Assembly (NCBI GenBank): GCA_016292775.1
Contig: JAEDFN010000009.1
Coordinates: forward strand, 1 to 48,848
Reading direction: 5' to 3'
Origin: Paludibacteraceae bacterium
GTDB lineage: Bacteria; Bacteroidota; Bacteroidia; Bacteroidales; Paludibacteraceae
Length of the DNA stretch: 48,848 bases
The notes beneath the pieces are model-generated. The model was not told where the DNA came from. It searched no databases and saw only the letters and a program-made list of their open reading frames with translations. A program made the translations under genes and the position numbers. Positions 1-8,119 of this stretch are shown piece after piece (the first letter of the stretch is position 1; each line of letters begins with the position of its first letter).

Positions 1-1
1 T

Positions 2-2077
2 GGCTTCTATATGAGACCACGAACAGACCATCATGATCTGGAGAAATACCATGAAGGTATAATCGTTCTATCTGGTGGTGTAGGTAGTGAGGTATATTCC
101 CATGTAGTAAGCGATGACATAGCAGGGCTTGATGCAACTATCAAATGGTATAAGCAAACTTTTGGGGTGGATTATTATCTGGAGTTACAGCGTTGTGCTG
201 ATTATGACTTAAAGAGCGACACGCCGAGTGATTTGATGCTTGAACAGCAAAGGGTTAATGCCGTTCTTATGCAAAAAGCAAAGGAATCTGGTGTAAAGGT
301 TGTAGCCACAAATGATGTTCATTATGTTGCTCCTGAAGATTTGGCAGCTTACAATATCCAACAATGCTATGCTACAGGTAAGACTATGGATGAATTTGCC
401 AAAACAGATATACTTCAATTCCGCTGGTTGACAAGTAGAAAACATATGTGCGAGTTGTTCTCAGATGTCCCGGATGCTATAGCCAGTACGATGGAGATAT
501 TTGACAAGGTTGAATTCTATGACATACGTCATGCTCCTATTGTTCCTGCTATTAACATTCCAGATGGTTTTGGGAATGAGAGAAGGGAAAAGGAGGACAA
601 CTATCTGGAATACCTTTCTTTTTCCAAAGCAAAACAGATATATGGAGAATCACTTCCTAAAGATGTTTCTGATAGACTGAAATTTGAATTGCAAATCATT
701 AAGCAGAGAGCGGCTTCTGGCTATTTCCTTTTTTTACAGGATGTAGTCAATACTGCTCAATCGGAGCTTAGTGTATGGGTCGGCCCTGGACGTAGCTCAG
801 CTGCGGGTAGTCTTGTATGTTATTGCTTAGGTATTACTAAGATTGACCCATTGAAGTATGATTTACTCTTTGAACGTTTCCTCAGTCCAGAAGGTACGAT
901 GTTCCCAGACATCGACATTGACCTCGATGATGAAGGTAGAGAACGTGTCCTTGAATGGCTTCAACAAAAATATGGCAAGGAATGCTGCGCTCATGTTGTT
1001 TCTTTCCGCACATTCACAACAGCTAATGCATTCAGTACGGTAGCAAGAGTAAACCAAATGCATATTCCTGAGACTCTGGCTATTAACGAACTCCTGTCAG
1101 GTTATTCTTTGCGTTCTATAAAGAATTACATCAAATATGAACCAGAAATAAGAAAAGCTATTCGAAAAGTCGGGAACCCTTTGCGTAATGCCTTTGCTAA
1201 TACTGCTATATTAGAAAGAAAAATCTGTGGATTAGGTGTTCATGCCTGTGGGTTTGTTGTTGCTGACGAGCCTGTGTCAGATTGGGCACCTGTTTCAACT
1301 TGTTCCATAGAAGATTCAAAGGGTAATGAACAAATAGTGAATTGTACTCAATACGGAGGATTGCATGTGGAGTCGTCTGGTCTTATAAAATTTGATTTCC
1401 TTGATCTTAATACTTTTTCCCAGATGAGGGATATATGTGCGAGTATCAAAGTTCACTATGATAAGGATTTCGATATTGAAAAGATTCCGATTGATGATGA
1501 GAAGACAATGGAACTTTTCCAAACAGGCCAAACTGATGACGTATTTCTGTTCAGTTCAAAAGGAATGCAAAAATACTTGCAAAAACTTCATCCTACGTGC
1601 TTTGAGGATTTGGTCATCTTGAACTGCATGTATCGACCAGGGCCGATGGAATATATTTCAACTCTCGTCAAGCAAAAGCATTCCAAGAAAGCCGTCAAGT
1701 ATATGATTCCTTGCTCGGAAAAGTATCTTCATAATACTTATGGCATTATTGTTTATCAGGAACAAATCATGATGCTTTCCCGATTGATCGCTAACTTCGA
1801 TAGAGGTGAGAGCGACTTGCTGAGAAAAGCCCTCGGTAAAAGGAAGATGGATGTGCTTTCTATCTTAAAGCCTCGTTTCATAGAAGGTGGTATAAAGAAT
1901 GGACACCAAAAGAATGCCCTTGAAAAGGTATGGAATGAAATGGAGAGGAAAGGATTGTATGCTTTTAATAAGTCTCACGCTGTTTGTTACACTTGGCTGG
2001 CCTATCAAATGGCTTATTTGAAGGCAAACTATCCTGAAGAATTCAAACACGTCATGGAGAAATATAATTCAGACTGA
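2..2077 (+). CDS. DNA polymerase III alpha subunit (DnaE family), short form, 5' end outside window
   Basis: Replicative-type (C-family) DNA polymerase. The frame is open to the window edge: codons for G-F-Y precede the first visible ATG (base 11), matching the DnaE GFY block, so the true start lies upstream. Numbering from that ATG, the end of the PHP domain is visible (TNDVHY near residue 100). The palm carries the catalytic aspartates in FPDIDIDLDDEGRE (D300, D302, D304), with the third carboxylate in KFDFLDL (D462). The FNKSHA block lies near the C-terminus. The protein stops about 30 residues after that block, so the helix-hairpin-helix, OB-fold and tau-binding tail of a normal DnaE (roughly 300 residues) is absent. 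A terminator follows, so this looks like a natural end rather than a frameshift. Base composition is richer in GC than the genes after 2.8 kb. It may be an accessory (DnaE2/ImuC-like or element-borne) polymerase; that role is inference. Confidence 0.88.
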   Translation, partial: GFYMRPRTDHHDLEKYHEGIIVLSGGVGSEVYSHVVSDDIAGLDATIKWYKQTFGVDYYLELQRCADYDLKSDTPSDLMLEQQRVNAVLMQKAKESGVKVVATNDVHYVAPEDLAAYNIQQCYATGKTMDEFAKTDILQFRWLTSRKHMCELFSDVPDAIASTMEIFDKVEFYDIRHAPIVPAINIPDGFGNERREKEDNYLEYLSFSKAKQIYGESLPKDVSDRLKFELQIIKQRAASGYFLFLQDVVNTAQSELSVWVGPGRSSAAGSLVCYCLGITKIDPLKYDLLFERFLSPEGTMFPDIDIDLDDEGRERVLEWLQQKYGKECCAHVVSFRTFTTANAFSTVARVNQMHIPETLAINELLSGYSLRSIKNYIKYEPEIRKAIRKVGNPLRNAFANTAILERKICGLGVHACGFVVADEPVSDWAPVSTCSIEDSKGNEQIVNCTQYGGLHVESSGLIKFDFLDLNTFSQMRDICASIKVHYDKDFDIEKIPIDDEKTMELFQTGQTDDVFLFSSKGMQKYLQKLHPTCFEDLVILNCMYRPGPMEYISTLVKQKHSKKAVKYMIPCSEKYLHNTYGIIVYQEQIMMLSRLIANFDRGESDLLRKALGKRKMDVLSILKPRFIEGGIKNGHQKNALEKVWNEMERKGLYAFNKSHAVCYTWLAYQMAYLKANYPEEFKHVMEKYNSD

Positions 2078-2148
2078 TTTCATTATAGAAATTGCTAATA
2101 ATTATTTGGCATTTCCACAAAATTTCATTTGATTATGAACTTTTCATT

Positions 2149-2183
2149 GACCTCTGCCACCACTTGGCTGAGGTCTTTGTTTT
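2149..2183 (+). terminator. Rho-independent terminator after the short DnaE gene
   Basis: GACCTC-T-GCCA, a five-base loop, then TGGC-T-GAGGTC forms a 10-pair stem with one internal T/T mismatch. It is followed by TTTGTTTT and begins 72 bases after the DnaE stop. Confidence 0.8.
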
Positions 2184-2341
2184 ATATGCAAGCAAAATTT
2201 GCAGAACGTGCGTAAAAGTCGTAATGCAATGTGTGTTCTAACAATAGTGTTTAACAATTATAATATCGAAAAGTAGTCGAAGTGGCAAAAATGGTCGGAT
2301 ATTTTGAGTAAATCGGGTGCATAATGTGAGTACATGCTCAT

Positions 2342-2363
2342 AATGTTTCCCAAATGTTTCCCA
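2342..2363. repeat. Tandem 11-bp direct repeat
   Basis: Two exact adjacent copies of AATGTTTCCCA, followed by a partial third (AATT). The repeat lies in the gene-poor junction. It could be a protein-binding repeat at an element end, but nothing in the sequence proves this. Confidence 0.6.
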
Positions 2364-2459
2364 AATTTGCCGTAAAGTGCTGAAAATCGGTTTCTGTTAG
2401 CAGCCGCGCAGGCAGCTATTAGGAATAAATAGTACCAATATTTGATAATAAAATAATAA

Positions 2460-2501
2460 GGAATAAGCATTTATTATGTAGGTGCTTATTCCTATTTTTT
2501 T
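2460..2501 (+). terminator. Strong hairpin terminator in the junction
   Basis: A perfect 10-bp stem (GGAATAAGCA / TGCTTATTCC) with a 13-base loop, then TATTTTTTTG. No clear gene reads into it from the left apart from the DnaE transcript, which already has its own terminator. Confidence 0.75.
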
Positions 2502-2667
2502 GTGTGTTTGGCTCATTTTATTTATAGTATAAATATGTAATGGGCATGTGTTTTTTTAGTTATTCATCTGTTTTTTTTAATTGAGTACTTTCCTATATAG
2601 TAAGGTTAGATTCATCCATATAAATATATCTGAAAAACTAATTATTGGATTTGTTTTTTAAGTTTGG

Positions 2668-2700
2668 TGTCAAAACAAATTATTTATGTTTGTTTTGGCA
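2668..2700. repeat. AT-rich inverted repeat upstream of the 4,6-dehydratase promoter
   Basis: Arms TGTCAAAACAAA and TTTGTTTTGGCA pair over 12 positions with one G-T wobble, around a 9-base loop. It lies just upstream of the promoter at 2737-2766, so it is an operator candidate or a weak terminator. Confidence 0.5.
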
Positions 2701-2736
2701 CTTTTGTATTAATTCAAAAAAAACATTTCAAATCGT

Positions 2737-2766
2737 ATTGTATATAAAAAATATTCATTACTTTTG
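2737..2766 (+). promoter_or_regulatory. Bacteroidetes-type promoter of the 4,6-dehydratase gene
   Basis: ATTG (2737-2740) and TACTTTTG (2759-2766) fit the -33 / -7 pattern TTTG ... TAnnTTTG with an 18-base spacer. Transcription would start near 2772, about 40 bases before the ATG. Confidence 0.6.
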
Positions 2767-2810
2767 TTATTGGAATGTTTTAACATTGTGAATTACATAT
2801 ATATTTGGTT

Positions 2811-4775
2811 ATGAGAAAATTAAAAGAATTGTTTGTTTCTAAAATTGTATCATCCTATTACTTGCCAAGCATCTTTATTTTTATTTTTGATGTTTGTTCT
2901 TGTATTTTTGCGTTCATTTTTTCATACCTATTATCGGCGGACATCTATTATTATAGGTATTCAGAAATGAATTCTTTTTTGAACTTCACCTTTATAAAAC
3001 AAATGTTATTTGTTATGGTTGTTCAAGTTATAAGTTTTGTTATTTTCCGTACTTATGCAAGAATAATCAGGTTTTCAACGTTTAACGACGTTCTTCGCTT
3101 ATTTTTGTCTTGCCTTTTGACATTTGTTGTTGTTATAGGGTTAAATCAATTATCAGTAGTGTTTTTCGATTATGGGTTGATATATCGTTTGTCTATCCTC
3201 TTTTATTCTGTAACGTCATTTATTATTTTGTTCATATTTAGGTTGTCAGTAAAGTTATTTTATGATATAATAATCAATAAATCAAAGAAAAATATGTCTA
3301 AAGTTGTAATATATGGTACTCAATCTATGGGTATCAGTATTGCACAAATGTTGATGTCTTCGACAGAACAACAATATAAAGTTGTAGGATTTTTAAATGA
3401 TGAGACAAATGCAACAAATAAATATATATTAGGTTTGCCGGTATTTTCTACCACAGATAAAGATATTATGTTGGATAATCTCAAAAAAAATCATGTAGAA
3501 AGTATTATTGTTTCTCCTTTGAAAATTAAAGAATTGGATAGGTATAACGCTTTTGATATTTTCATCGAAAATAATATTCATATCTTAGTATTACCTAATA
3601 TCAGTAAGATGGAAGATATAGTTTCTAAGGTTGATGTTGAGAAAAATTTGAGAAATATTCAGATAGAAGATTTGTTGTATAGGGATTCTATTGATATCGA
3701 TATTACACCTGTGAAAGAAATGATTAATAATAAGGTAGTACTAGTTACCGGAGCAGCAGGAAGTATCGGTAGTGAAATAGTAAATCAAGTGTTGAAATTA
3801 TCTCCACAATTATTGATTATGCTCGATAATGCGGAAACACCAATGCATAATCTTAGATTGAAGATAAATGAGCAATATAAAGACGTTAAATGTCAGTATG
3901 TTATTGCTGATGTTAGAATGAAAGAACATGTTAAATGTGTGTTTGAAGAATATCATCCGGAGATTGTTTTTCATGCTGCTGCATATAAGCATGTTCCTTT
4001 GATGGAAGAAAATCCTTCTGAGTGTATTATTGCAAACGTTTTGGGTACTAAGAATTTGGCAGATTTATCAGTGGTCAATAACGTAAAATCATTTATTATG
4101 GTTAGTACCGACAAAGCCGTTAATCCTACTAACGTAATGGGATGCTCAAAGCGTATCGCAGAAATTTATGTTCAAAGTTTATTTAAAAAGTTAATCATTG
4201 ATAATAATAAGGTTACCAGATTTATTACTACCCGTTTTGGTAATGTTCTTGGTTCAAACGGATCTGTTATCCCTTTATTTAAAGAGCAAATAGCAAAAGG
4301 AGGTCCTATTACAGTAACTCACCCTGATATCATTAGATATTTTATGTCCATTCCGGAAGCATGTAAGTTAGTACTTGAAGCTGCTACTTTAGGGCATGGT
4401 GGTGAGATTTTTATTTTTGATATGGGGCAACCCGTAAAAATTAAAGATTTGGCTTTGAAGATGATACATCTTGCCGGTTTGGAAGAAGGTAAAGATATTA
4501 ATATTCAATATACAGGATTAAGACCGGGTGAGAAACTATATGAAGAGTTATTGAATGTAAAAGAGAAAGTGAAAAAAACTCCAAATGAAAAGATAATGAT
4601 AGCCGATGTACAAGAATATTGTTATGATCAAGTGTTACCAATATATGAAGAAATTATAAATACCGCTTTTAATAATGATAATTATAACGTGGTAAGATTA
4701 ATGAAACAATTGGTGCCTGAATATAAATCACAAAACTCAATATATGAGTCAATTGATAAAGAAATGAACAGATAA
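2811..4775 (+). CDS. Membrane-bound nucleotide-sugar 4,6-dehydratase (CapD/WbpM/PglF family)
   Basis: Probably converts UDP-GlcNAc (or a similar UDP-HexNAc) to its 4-keto-6-deoxy form, an early step in making capsule, O-antigen or glycoprotein sugars, at the inner membrane. The 654-residue length is normal for the family. The N-terminal ~145 residues hold four or five hydrophobic helices, then a CoA-binding-like Rossmann domain (about 165-290), then an SDR dehydratase domain with TGAAGSIG near 313-320. The catalytic block STDKAVNPTNVMGCSK places Met443 where most SDR enzymes have Tyr (M443-xxx-K447), the SMK arrangement known in this family. I chose ATG 2811; an in-frame TTG six bases upstream is unlikely. 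It stands alone between a promoter and a terminator, next to a flippase. Confidence 0.92.
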   Translation: MRKLKELFVSKIVSSYYLPSIFIFIFDVCSCIFAFIFSYLLSADIYYYRYSEMNSFLNFTFIKQMLFVMVVQVISFVIFRTYARIIRFSTFNDVLRLFLSCLLTFVVVIGLNQLSVVFFDYGLIYRLSILFYSVTSFIILFIFRLSVKLFYDIIINKSKKNMSKVVIYGTQSMGISIAQMLMSSTEQQYKVVGFLNDETNATNKYILGLPVFSTTDKDIMLDNLKKNHVESIIVSPLKIKELDRYNAFDIFIENNIHILVLPNISKMEDIVSKVDVEKNLRNIQIEDLLYRDSIDIDITPVKEMINNKVVLVTGAAGSIGSEIVNQVLKLSPQLLIMLDNAETPMHNLRLKINEQYKDVKCQYVIADVRMKEHVKCVFEEYHPEIVFHAAAYKHVPLMEENPSECIIANVLGTKNLADLSVVNNVKSFIMVSTDKAVNPTNVMGCSKRIAEIYVQSLFKKLIIDNNKVTRFITTRFGNVLGSNGSVIPLFKEQIAKGGPITVTHPDIIRYFMSIPEACKLVLEAATLGHGGEIFIFDMGQPVKIKDLALKMIHLAGLEEGKDINIQYTGLRPGEKLYEELLNVKEKVKKTPNEKIMIADVQEYCYDQVLPIYEEIINTAFNNDNYNVVRLMKQLVPEYKSQNSIYESIDKEMNR

Positions 4776-4796
4776 TACCATATATCTGTAATAGTG

Positions 4797-4830
4797 AAAA
4801 ATGGATAATCATTGATTGTCCATTTTTTTT
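4797..4830 (+). terminator. Terminator after the 4,6-dehydratase gene
   Basis: AAAA, then arms ATGGATAATCA / TGATTGTCCAT (10 of 11 Watson-Crick, one wobble) around a very short loop, then a run of eight T. The T run doubles as part of the next promoter's -33 element. Confidence 0.75.
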
Positions 4831-4861
4831 GTTATCAATTGAAAAATAAGTATTAATTTTG
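4828..4861 (+). promoter_or_regulatory. Promoter of the flippase-U32-ygiQ group, overlapping the upstream terminator
   Basis: TTTG (4828-4831, formed by the last T of the terminator and the next G), a 22-base spacer, then TAATTTTG (4854-4861), which matches TAnnTTTG exactly. Transcription would start about 25 bases before the flippase ATG. Confidence 0.6.
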
Positions 4862-4892
4862 TAGTTTAAAGATTATATACGTAAAATGCTGT

Positions 4893-6254
4893 ATGGCTGT
4901 AGCTGATATAGGGAAAAAAGACTTGTTTTGGACGGTACTTGCTACTTTTTTTAAATTAGGAGCAGGCGTGTTGTTATTCCCTTTTATTCTTAATAAATTG
5001 CCGGCTCAAACAATAGGTGTTTGGACAATCTTTACTTCTGTTGGTGTCATATCTACATTACTTGATTTCGGATTTAACCAATCTTTTGCAAGAAATGTCG
5101 CTTACGTTTTTAGTGGCGTCAGAAATTTACAAAAACAGGGATTTCAAACTATAAATCAATCTAATATTTCTGATGATTTAATTGATTATAACCTACTTAA
5201 AAGTACTATAAGGGCAATGCGTTTCTTCTATTCAAGAGTCGCTATTATTCTTTTTATTTTTTTAATTACCCTTGGTACTGTTTATGTCTATTCAATATTA
5301 TATGATTATTCAGAAAGTAAGTCAGAAGTAATTATTTCTTGGATAATTGTATGCATTAATCAATCTTATAGTCTCTATACCTTATATTTTGAATCTTTAT
5401 TATATGGAAGGGGATTGGTAAAAAGGTCCAATCAATTTGTGTTATTAGGTAACTTGATGTATGTTATAGTTGCTGTGGTATTTTTATTGCTTGGTTATGG
5501 ATTGATAGCTATCGTCTCTGCACAATTTATTTCAAATCTTATTATTCGATTTGGGGCTTCTATTTCATTCTTTACCAAAAATATTAAAGAAAAACTGAAA
5601 CTCGCCGATGATGGCGATTATAAAAACGTGTTATCAGCAATATATCCAAATGCTGTTAAAGTCGGATTATCCGGTTTAGGAAGTTTTTTTATTAATAAAT
5701 CAAGTACCTTCTTAGGCCCCTATTTTGTATCCCTTGCAGATATGGGAGCTTATGGAGTTACATTACAATTGATAAATGTAGTTGCTTCTGTATCTCAAGT
5801 ATTTACAAATGTATATATTCCAAAAGTTTTCCAATGGAGAGTTGAAAATAAAATTGACAAAATAAAAAGAATATTCTTCATTTCTTGTGTTATCTTGTTT
5901 TTAGTATTTTTTAGCTCGTATATTATTGTCATTTTATTTGGAAATTGGACATTAAATCTTATGCATAGTAATACACAATTAATATCAAATGGGTTGTTAT
6001 CTATATTGTTTTTGCATATGTATTTAAGTACAAATCATGCAAATGCAGCTCAATATTTATTGTCAAAAAATGAAGTTCCTTTTTTCAAAGCTTCTTTGTG
6101 GTCTGCATTCTTTACCTTAGTATTATTCATATTATTTGAAGTGTTCTTTGATATGAAACTTTTAGGAATGATATTAGCTCCTACTATCGCTCAATTGGTA
6201 TACCAAAATTGGAAATGGCCATTGGAGGTGATAAAAGAATTATATAAAAAATAA
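4893..6254 (+). CDS. Polysaccharide flippase-like membrane protein (Wzx/MATE-like superfamily)
   Basis: 453 residues, strongly hydrophobic, with about 12 predicted membrane segments. The start (a conserved-looking LFWTVLATFFKLGAGVLLFPF segment, then WTIFTSVGVISTLLDFGF) is typical of oligosaccharide-lipid flippases of the RfbX/Wzx group, which move undecaprenyl-linked sugar units across the inner membrane. It follows a nucleotide-sugar dehydratase, which supports a role in surface-glycan assembly. The substrate cannot be told from the sequence. ATG 4893 is preceded by its own promoter; an out-of-frame ATG lies a few bases upstream. The next gene starts 16 bases after the stop, so they are probably co-transcribed. 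Confidence 0.82.
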   Translation: MAVADIGKKDLFWTVLATFFKLGAGVLLFPFILNKLPAQTIGVWTIFTSVGVISTLLDFGFNQSFARNVAYVFSGVRNLQKQGFQTINQSNISDDLIDYNLLKSTIRAMRFFYSRVAIILFIFLITLGTVYVYSILYDYSESKSEVIISWIIVCINQSYSLYTLYFESLLYGRGLVKRSNQFVLLGNLMYVIVAVVFLLLGYGLIAIVSAQFISNLIIRFGASISFFTKNIKEKLKLADDGDYKNVLSAIYPNAVKVGLSGLGSFFINKSSTFLGPYFVSLADMGAYGVTLQLINVVASVSQVFTNVYIPKVFQWRVENKIDKIKRIFFISCVILFLVFFSSYIIVILFGNWTLNLMHSNTQLISNGLLSILFLHMYLSTNHANAAQYLLSKNEVPFFKASLWSAFFTLVLFILFEVFFDMKLLGMILAPTIAQLVYQNWKWPLEVIKELYKK

Positions 6255-6270
6255 GAGAAAAGAGGTTGTT

Positions 6271-8112
6271 ATGAATAATAGAATAGAACTATTAAGTCCT
6301 GCTAAAAATTGTGAGATTGGTATTGAAGCTATTAATCATGGCGCTGATGCCGTATATATAGGACCTCCAAAATTCGGAGCTCGAGCTTCTGCTTCCAATT
6401 CTTTTGAAGATATAGAAAAATTAGTTTCATATGCTCATCTTTTTAATGCCAAAGTATACGTTACTCTAAATACAATTTTTAAAGATTCGGAATTAGATGA
6501 GGTCCGTAAATTAATTTTTAATTTATATAATATAGGAGTGGATGCACTCATAATTCAAGATATGTCAATTTTAGAGATGGACATTCCTCCTATCCATTTA
6601 CATGCAAGCACACAATGTGATATCCGTACATTGGAAAAAGTGCAATTTTTAGAGAAATGTGGATTTCAACAAGTTGTATTAGCTCGTGAAACCCCAATCG
6701 ATACGATGAAATATATTGCAGATAATACTAACGTTACATTAGAAGCTTTTATTCATGGAGCATTATGTGTATCATATAGTGGTAGATGTTATCTTAGTCA
6801 ATATCAGTGTGGTAGAAGTGCAAATAGGGGAGTGTGCGCTCAATTGTGTAGGGTTAAATACAACCTTGTGGATGCTGATAATCGTGAAATTATTAAAAAT
6901 AAACACCTATTATCTTTAAAAGATTTGAATGCTTCAAGTTATCTTAAAGAGATGATTGATGCCGGTATTTCTTCCTTTAAAATAGAAGGAAGATTAAAAG
7001 ATTTGGATTATGTAAAAACAATTACTGCTCATTATAGACTCTTAATTGACAATATTTTAAACGATACAAATTTAAGGAAGGCATCTTCAGGATATACCAA
7101 ACTATTGTTTAATCCTGATATTGAAAAAACATTCTATAGAGGCTCTACTACATATTTTTTAAAGCAACGTGAAAAAAATTTATCTTCTTTTGATACACCG
7201 AAATCATTAGGAAAATATGTAGGAAAAGTAAGTAAAATTTCAGATTTCTGGTTTTCTATCGATAAAAATGATGTTGATTTTGCAAATGGAGATGGTATTT
7301 GCTTTATTAATAAAAATGGTGATTTTGAAGGAGTTAGGATAAATAAAGTGGAGGGTGGCAAGTTATTCCCTCTATCTATGCCTAATTTCAAAATCGGAAC
7401 ATCTATTTTTAAAAATTTTGATGCAAACTATAATAAATTATTGTCTCATCATAGCGCTGATAGAATTATTCCTATTGAAATTATTATAAACAAAGTATCA
7501 ACAGGCTTTTCTTTTTATACAATAGATTGTGATAACATTTCATCCAAAATTGAAGTAACATGTGATGTGGAATTAGCCAAAAATTCCGAATCGATGGAAA
7601 AAATTTGGAGAGAACAATTTTCTAAATTGGGGAATACTTGTTTTGAATTAAAAAATATTTCTTTCTCCTTTAAAGAGATGTATTTTATCCCTTCATCATT
7701 ATTAACCCAATGGAAGAAGAGCATTGTAGAAAATCATGTTTTAACGAGAATAAATAATTACAAACGAGAAGAGTTTGTATTGCACCCTACAAATCATAAA
7801 TATAATACTGAAGGGAAGATAGATTATTCATTGAATGTAAATAATTTATTGTCAAAACGTTTTTATGAGCGTCATGGAATAACTAATGTTCCAATGGCTT
7901 TTGAATCAAATCCACTTATTGTTGATGATGTAGAACTGATGCGCACTAAATATTGCATTAAATATGCTCTTGGCTATTGTTCAAAACAGCATAATAAGAT
8001 TGATTTTAAAGAGCCTTTATATATAACAAACGGCAAAGATAAGTACAGACTTATTTTTGATTGTAAGAATTGTGAGATGATAATAAAAAAGGATAACCAT
8101 AGTAGTATATAA
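6271..8112 (+). CDS. Peptidase-U32 family protein, RlhA/YdcP-like (probable rRNA hydroxylation enzyme)
   Basis: 613 residues, the length of the long U32 class with a C-terminal DUF3656-type extension. It opens with IELLSPAKNCEIGIEAINHGADAVYIG, typical of U32 TIM-barrel proteins. The family signature sits at about 160-195 with Cys166, Cys173, Cys180, Cys189 and Cys193; members of this family use four such cysteines to bind a [4Fe-4S] cluster. Despite the 'peptidase' name, the E. coli relative RlhA makes 5-hydroxycytidine in 23S rRNA, and other relatives hydroxylate tRNA or ubiquinone. Which reaction applies here is inferred from length only. It has more C-terminal cysteines (for example CKNC near the end). 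It is followed after 7 bases by a radical SAM gene. Confidence 0.85.
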   Translation: MNNRIELLSPAKNCEIGIEAINHGADAVYIGPPKFGARASASNSFEDIEKLVSYAHLFNAKVYVTLNTIFKDSELDEVRKLIFNLYNIGVDALIIQDMSILEMDIPPIHLHASTQCDIRTLEKVQFLEKCGFQQVVLARETPIDTMKYIADNTNVTLEAFIHGALCVSYSGRCYLSQYQCGRSANRGVCAQLCRVKYNLVDADNREIIKNKHLLSLKDLNASSYLKEMIDAGISSFKIEGRLKDLDYVKTITAHYRLLIDNILNDTNLRKASSGYTKLLFNPDIEKTFYRGSTTYFLKQREKNLSSFDTPKSLGKYVGKVSKISDFWFSIDKNDVDFANGDGICFINKNGDFEGVRINKVEGGKLFPLSMPNFKIGTSIFKNFDANYNKLLSHHSADRIIPIEIIINKVSTGFSFYTIDCDNISSKIEVTCDVELAKNSESMEKIWREQFSKLGNTCFELKNISFSFKEMYFIPSSLLTQWKKSIVENHVLTRINNYKREEFVLHPTNHKYNTEGKIDYSLNVNNLLSKRFYERHGITNVPMAFESNPLIVDDVELMRTKYCIKYALGYCSKQHNKIDFKEPLYITNGKDKYRLIFDCKNCEMIIKKDNHSSI

Positions 8113-8119
8113 AGATATA

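Larger units (their letters stand above)
2184..2804. other. Gene-poor junction between the short DnaE and the surface-glycan genes
   Basis: About 620 bases without a convincing gene. It holds a tandem 11-base repeat (AATGTTTCCCA twice, 2342-2363), a strong terminator hairpin (2460-2501), an AT-rich inverted repeat (2668-2700) and the promoter of the next gene. Composition changes here from the GC-richer DnaE region to the AT-rich chromosome. A minus-strand frame of about 70 codons (2258-2470) begins inside the hairpin and resembles nothing I recognise. Confidence 0.5.

Noticed and set aside
2258..2470. Minus-strand frame of 70 codons in the junction
   Set aside because: It begins inside a terminator hairpin, has no promoter or recognisable family, and has the look of chance reading of AT-rich DNA.
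6271..8112. Protease function for the U32 protein
   Set aside because: The conserved cysteine set and characterised relatives point to an iron-sulfur hydroxylation enzyme; proteolysis is not supported by the sequence.
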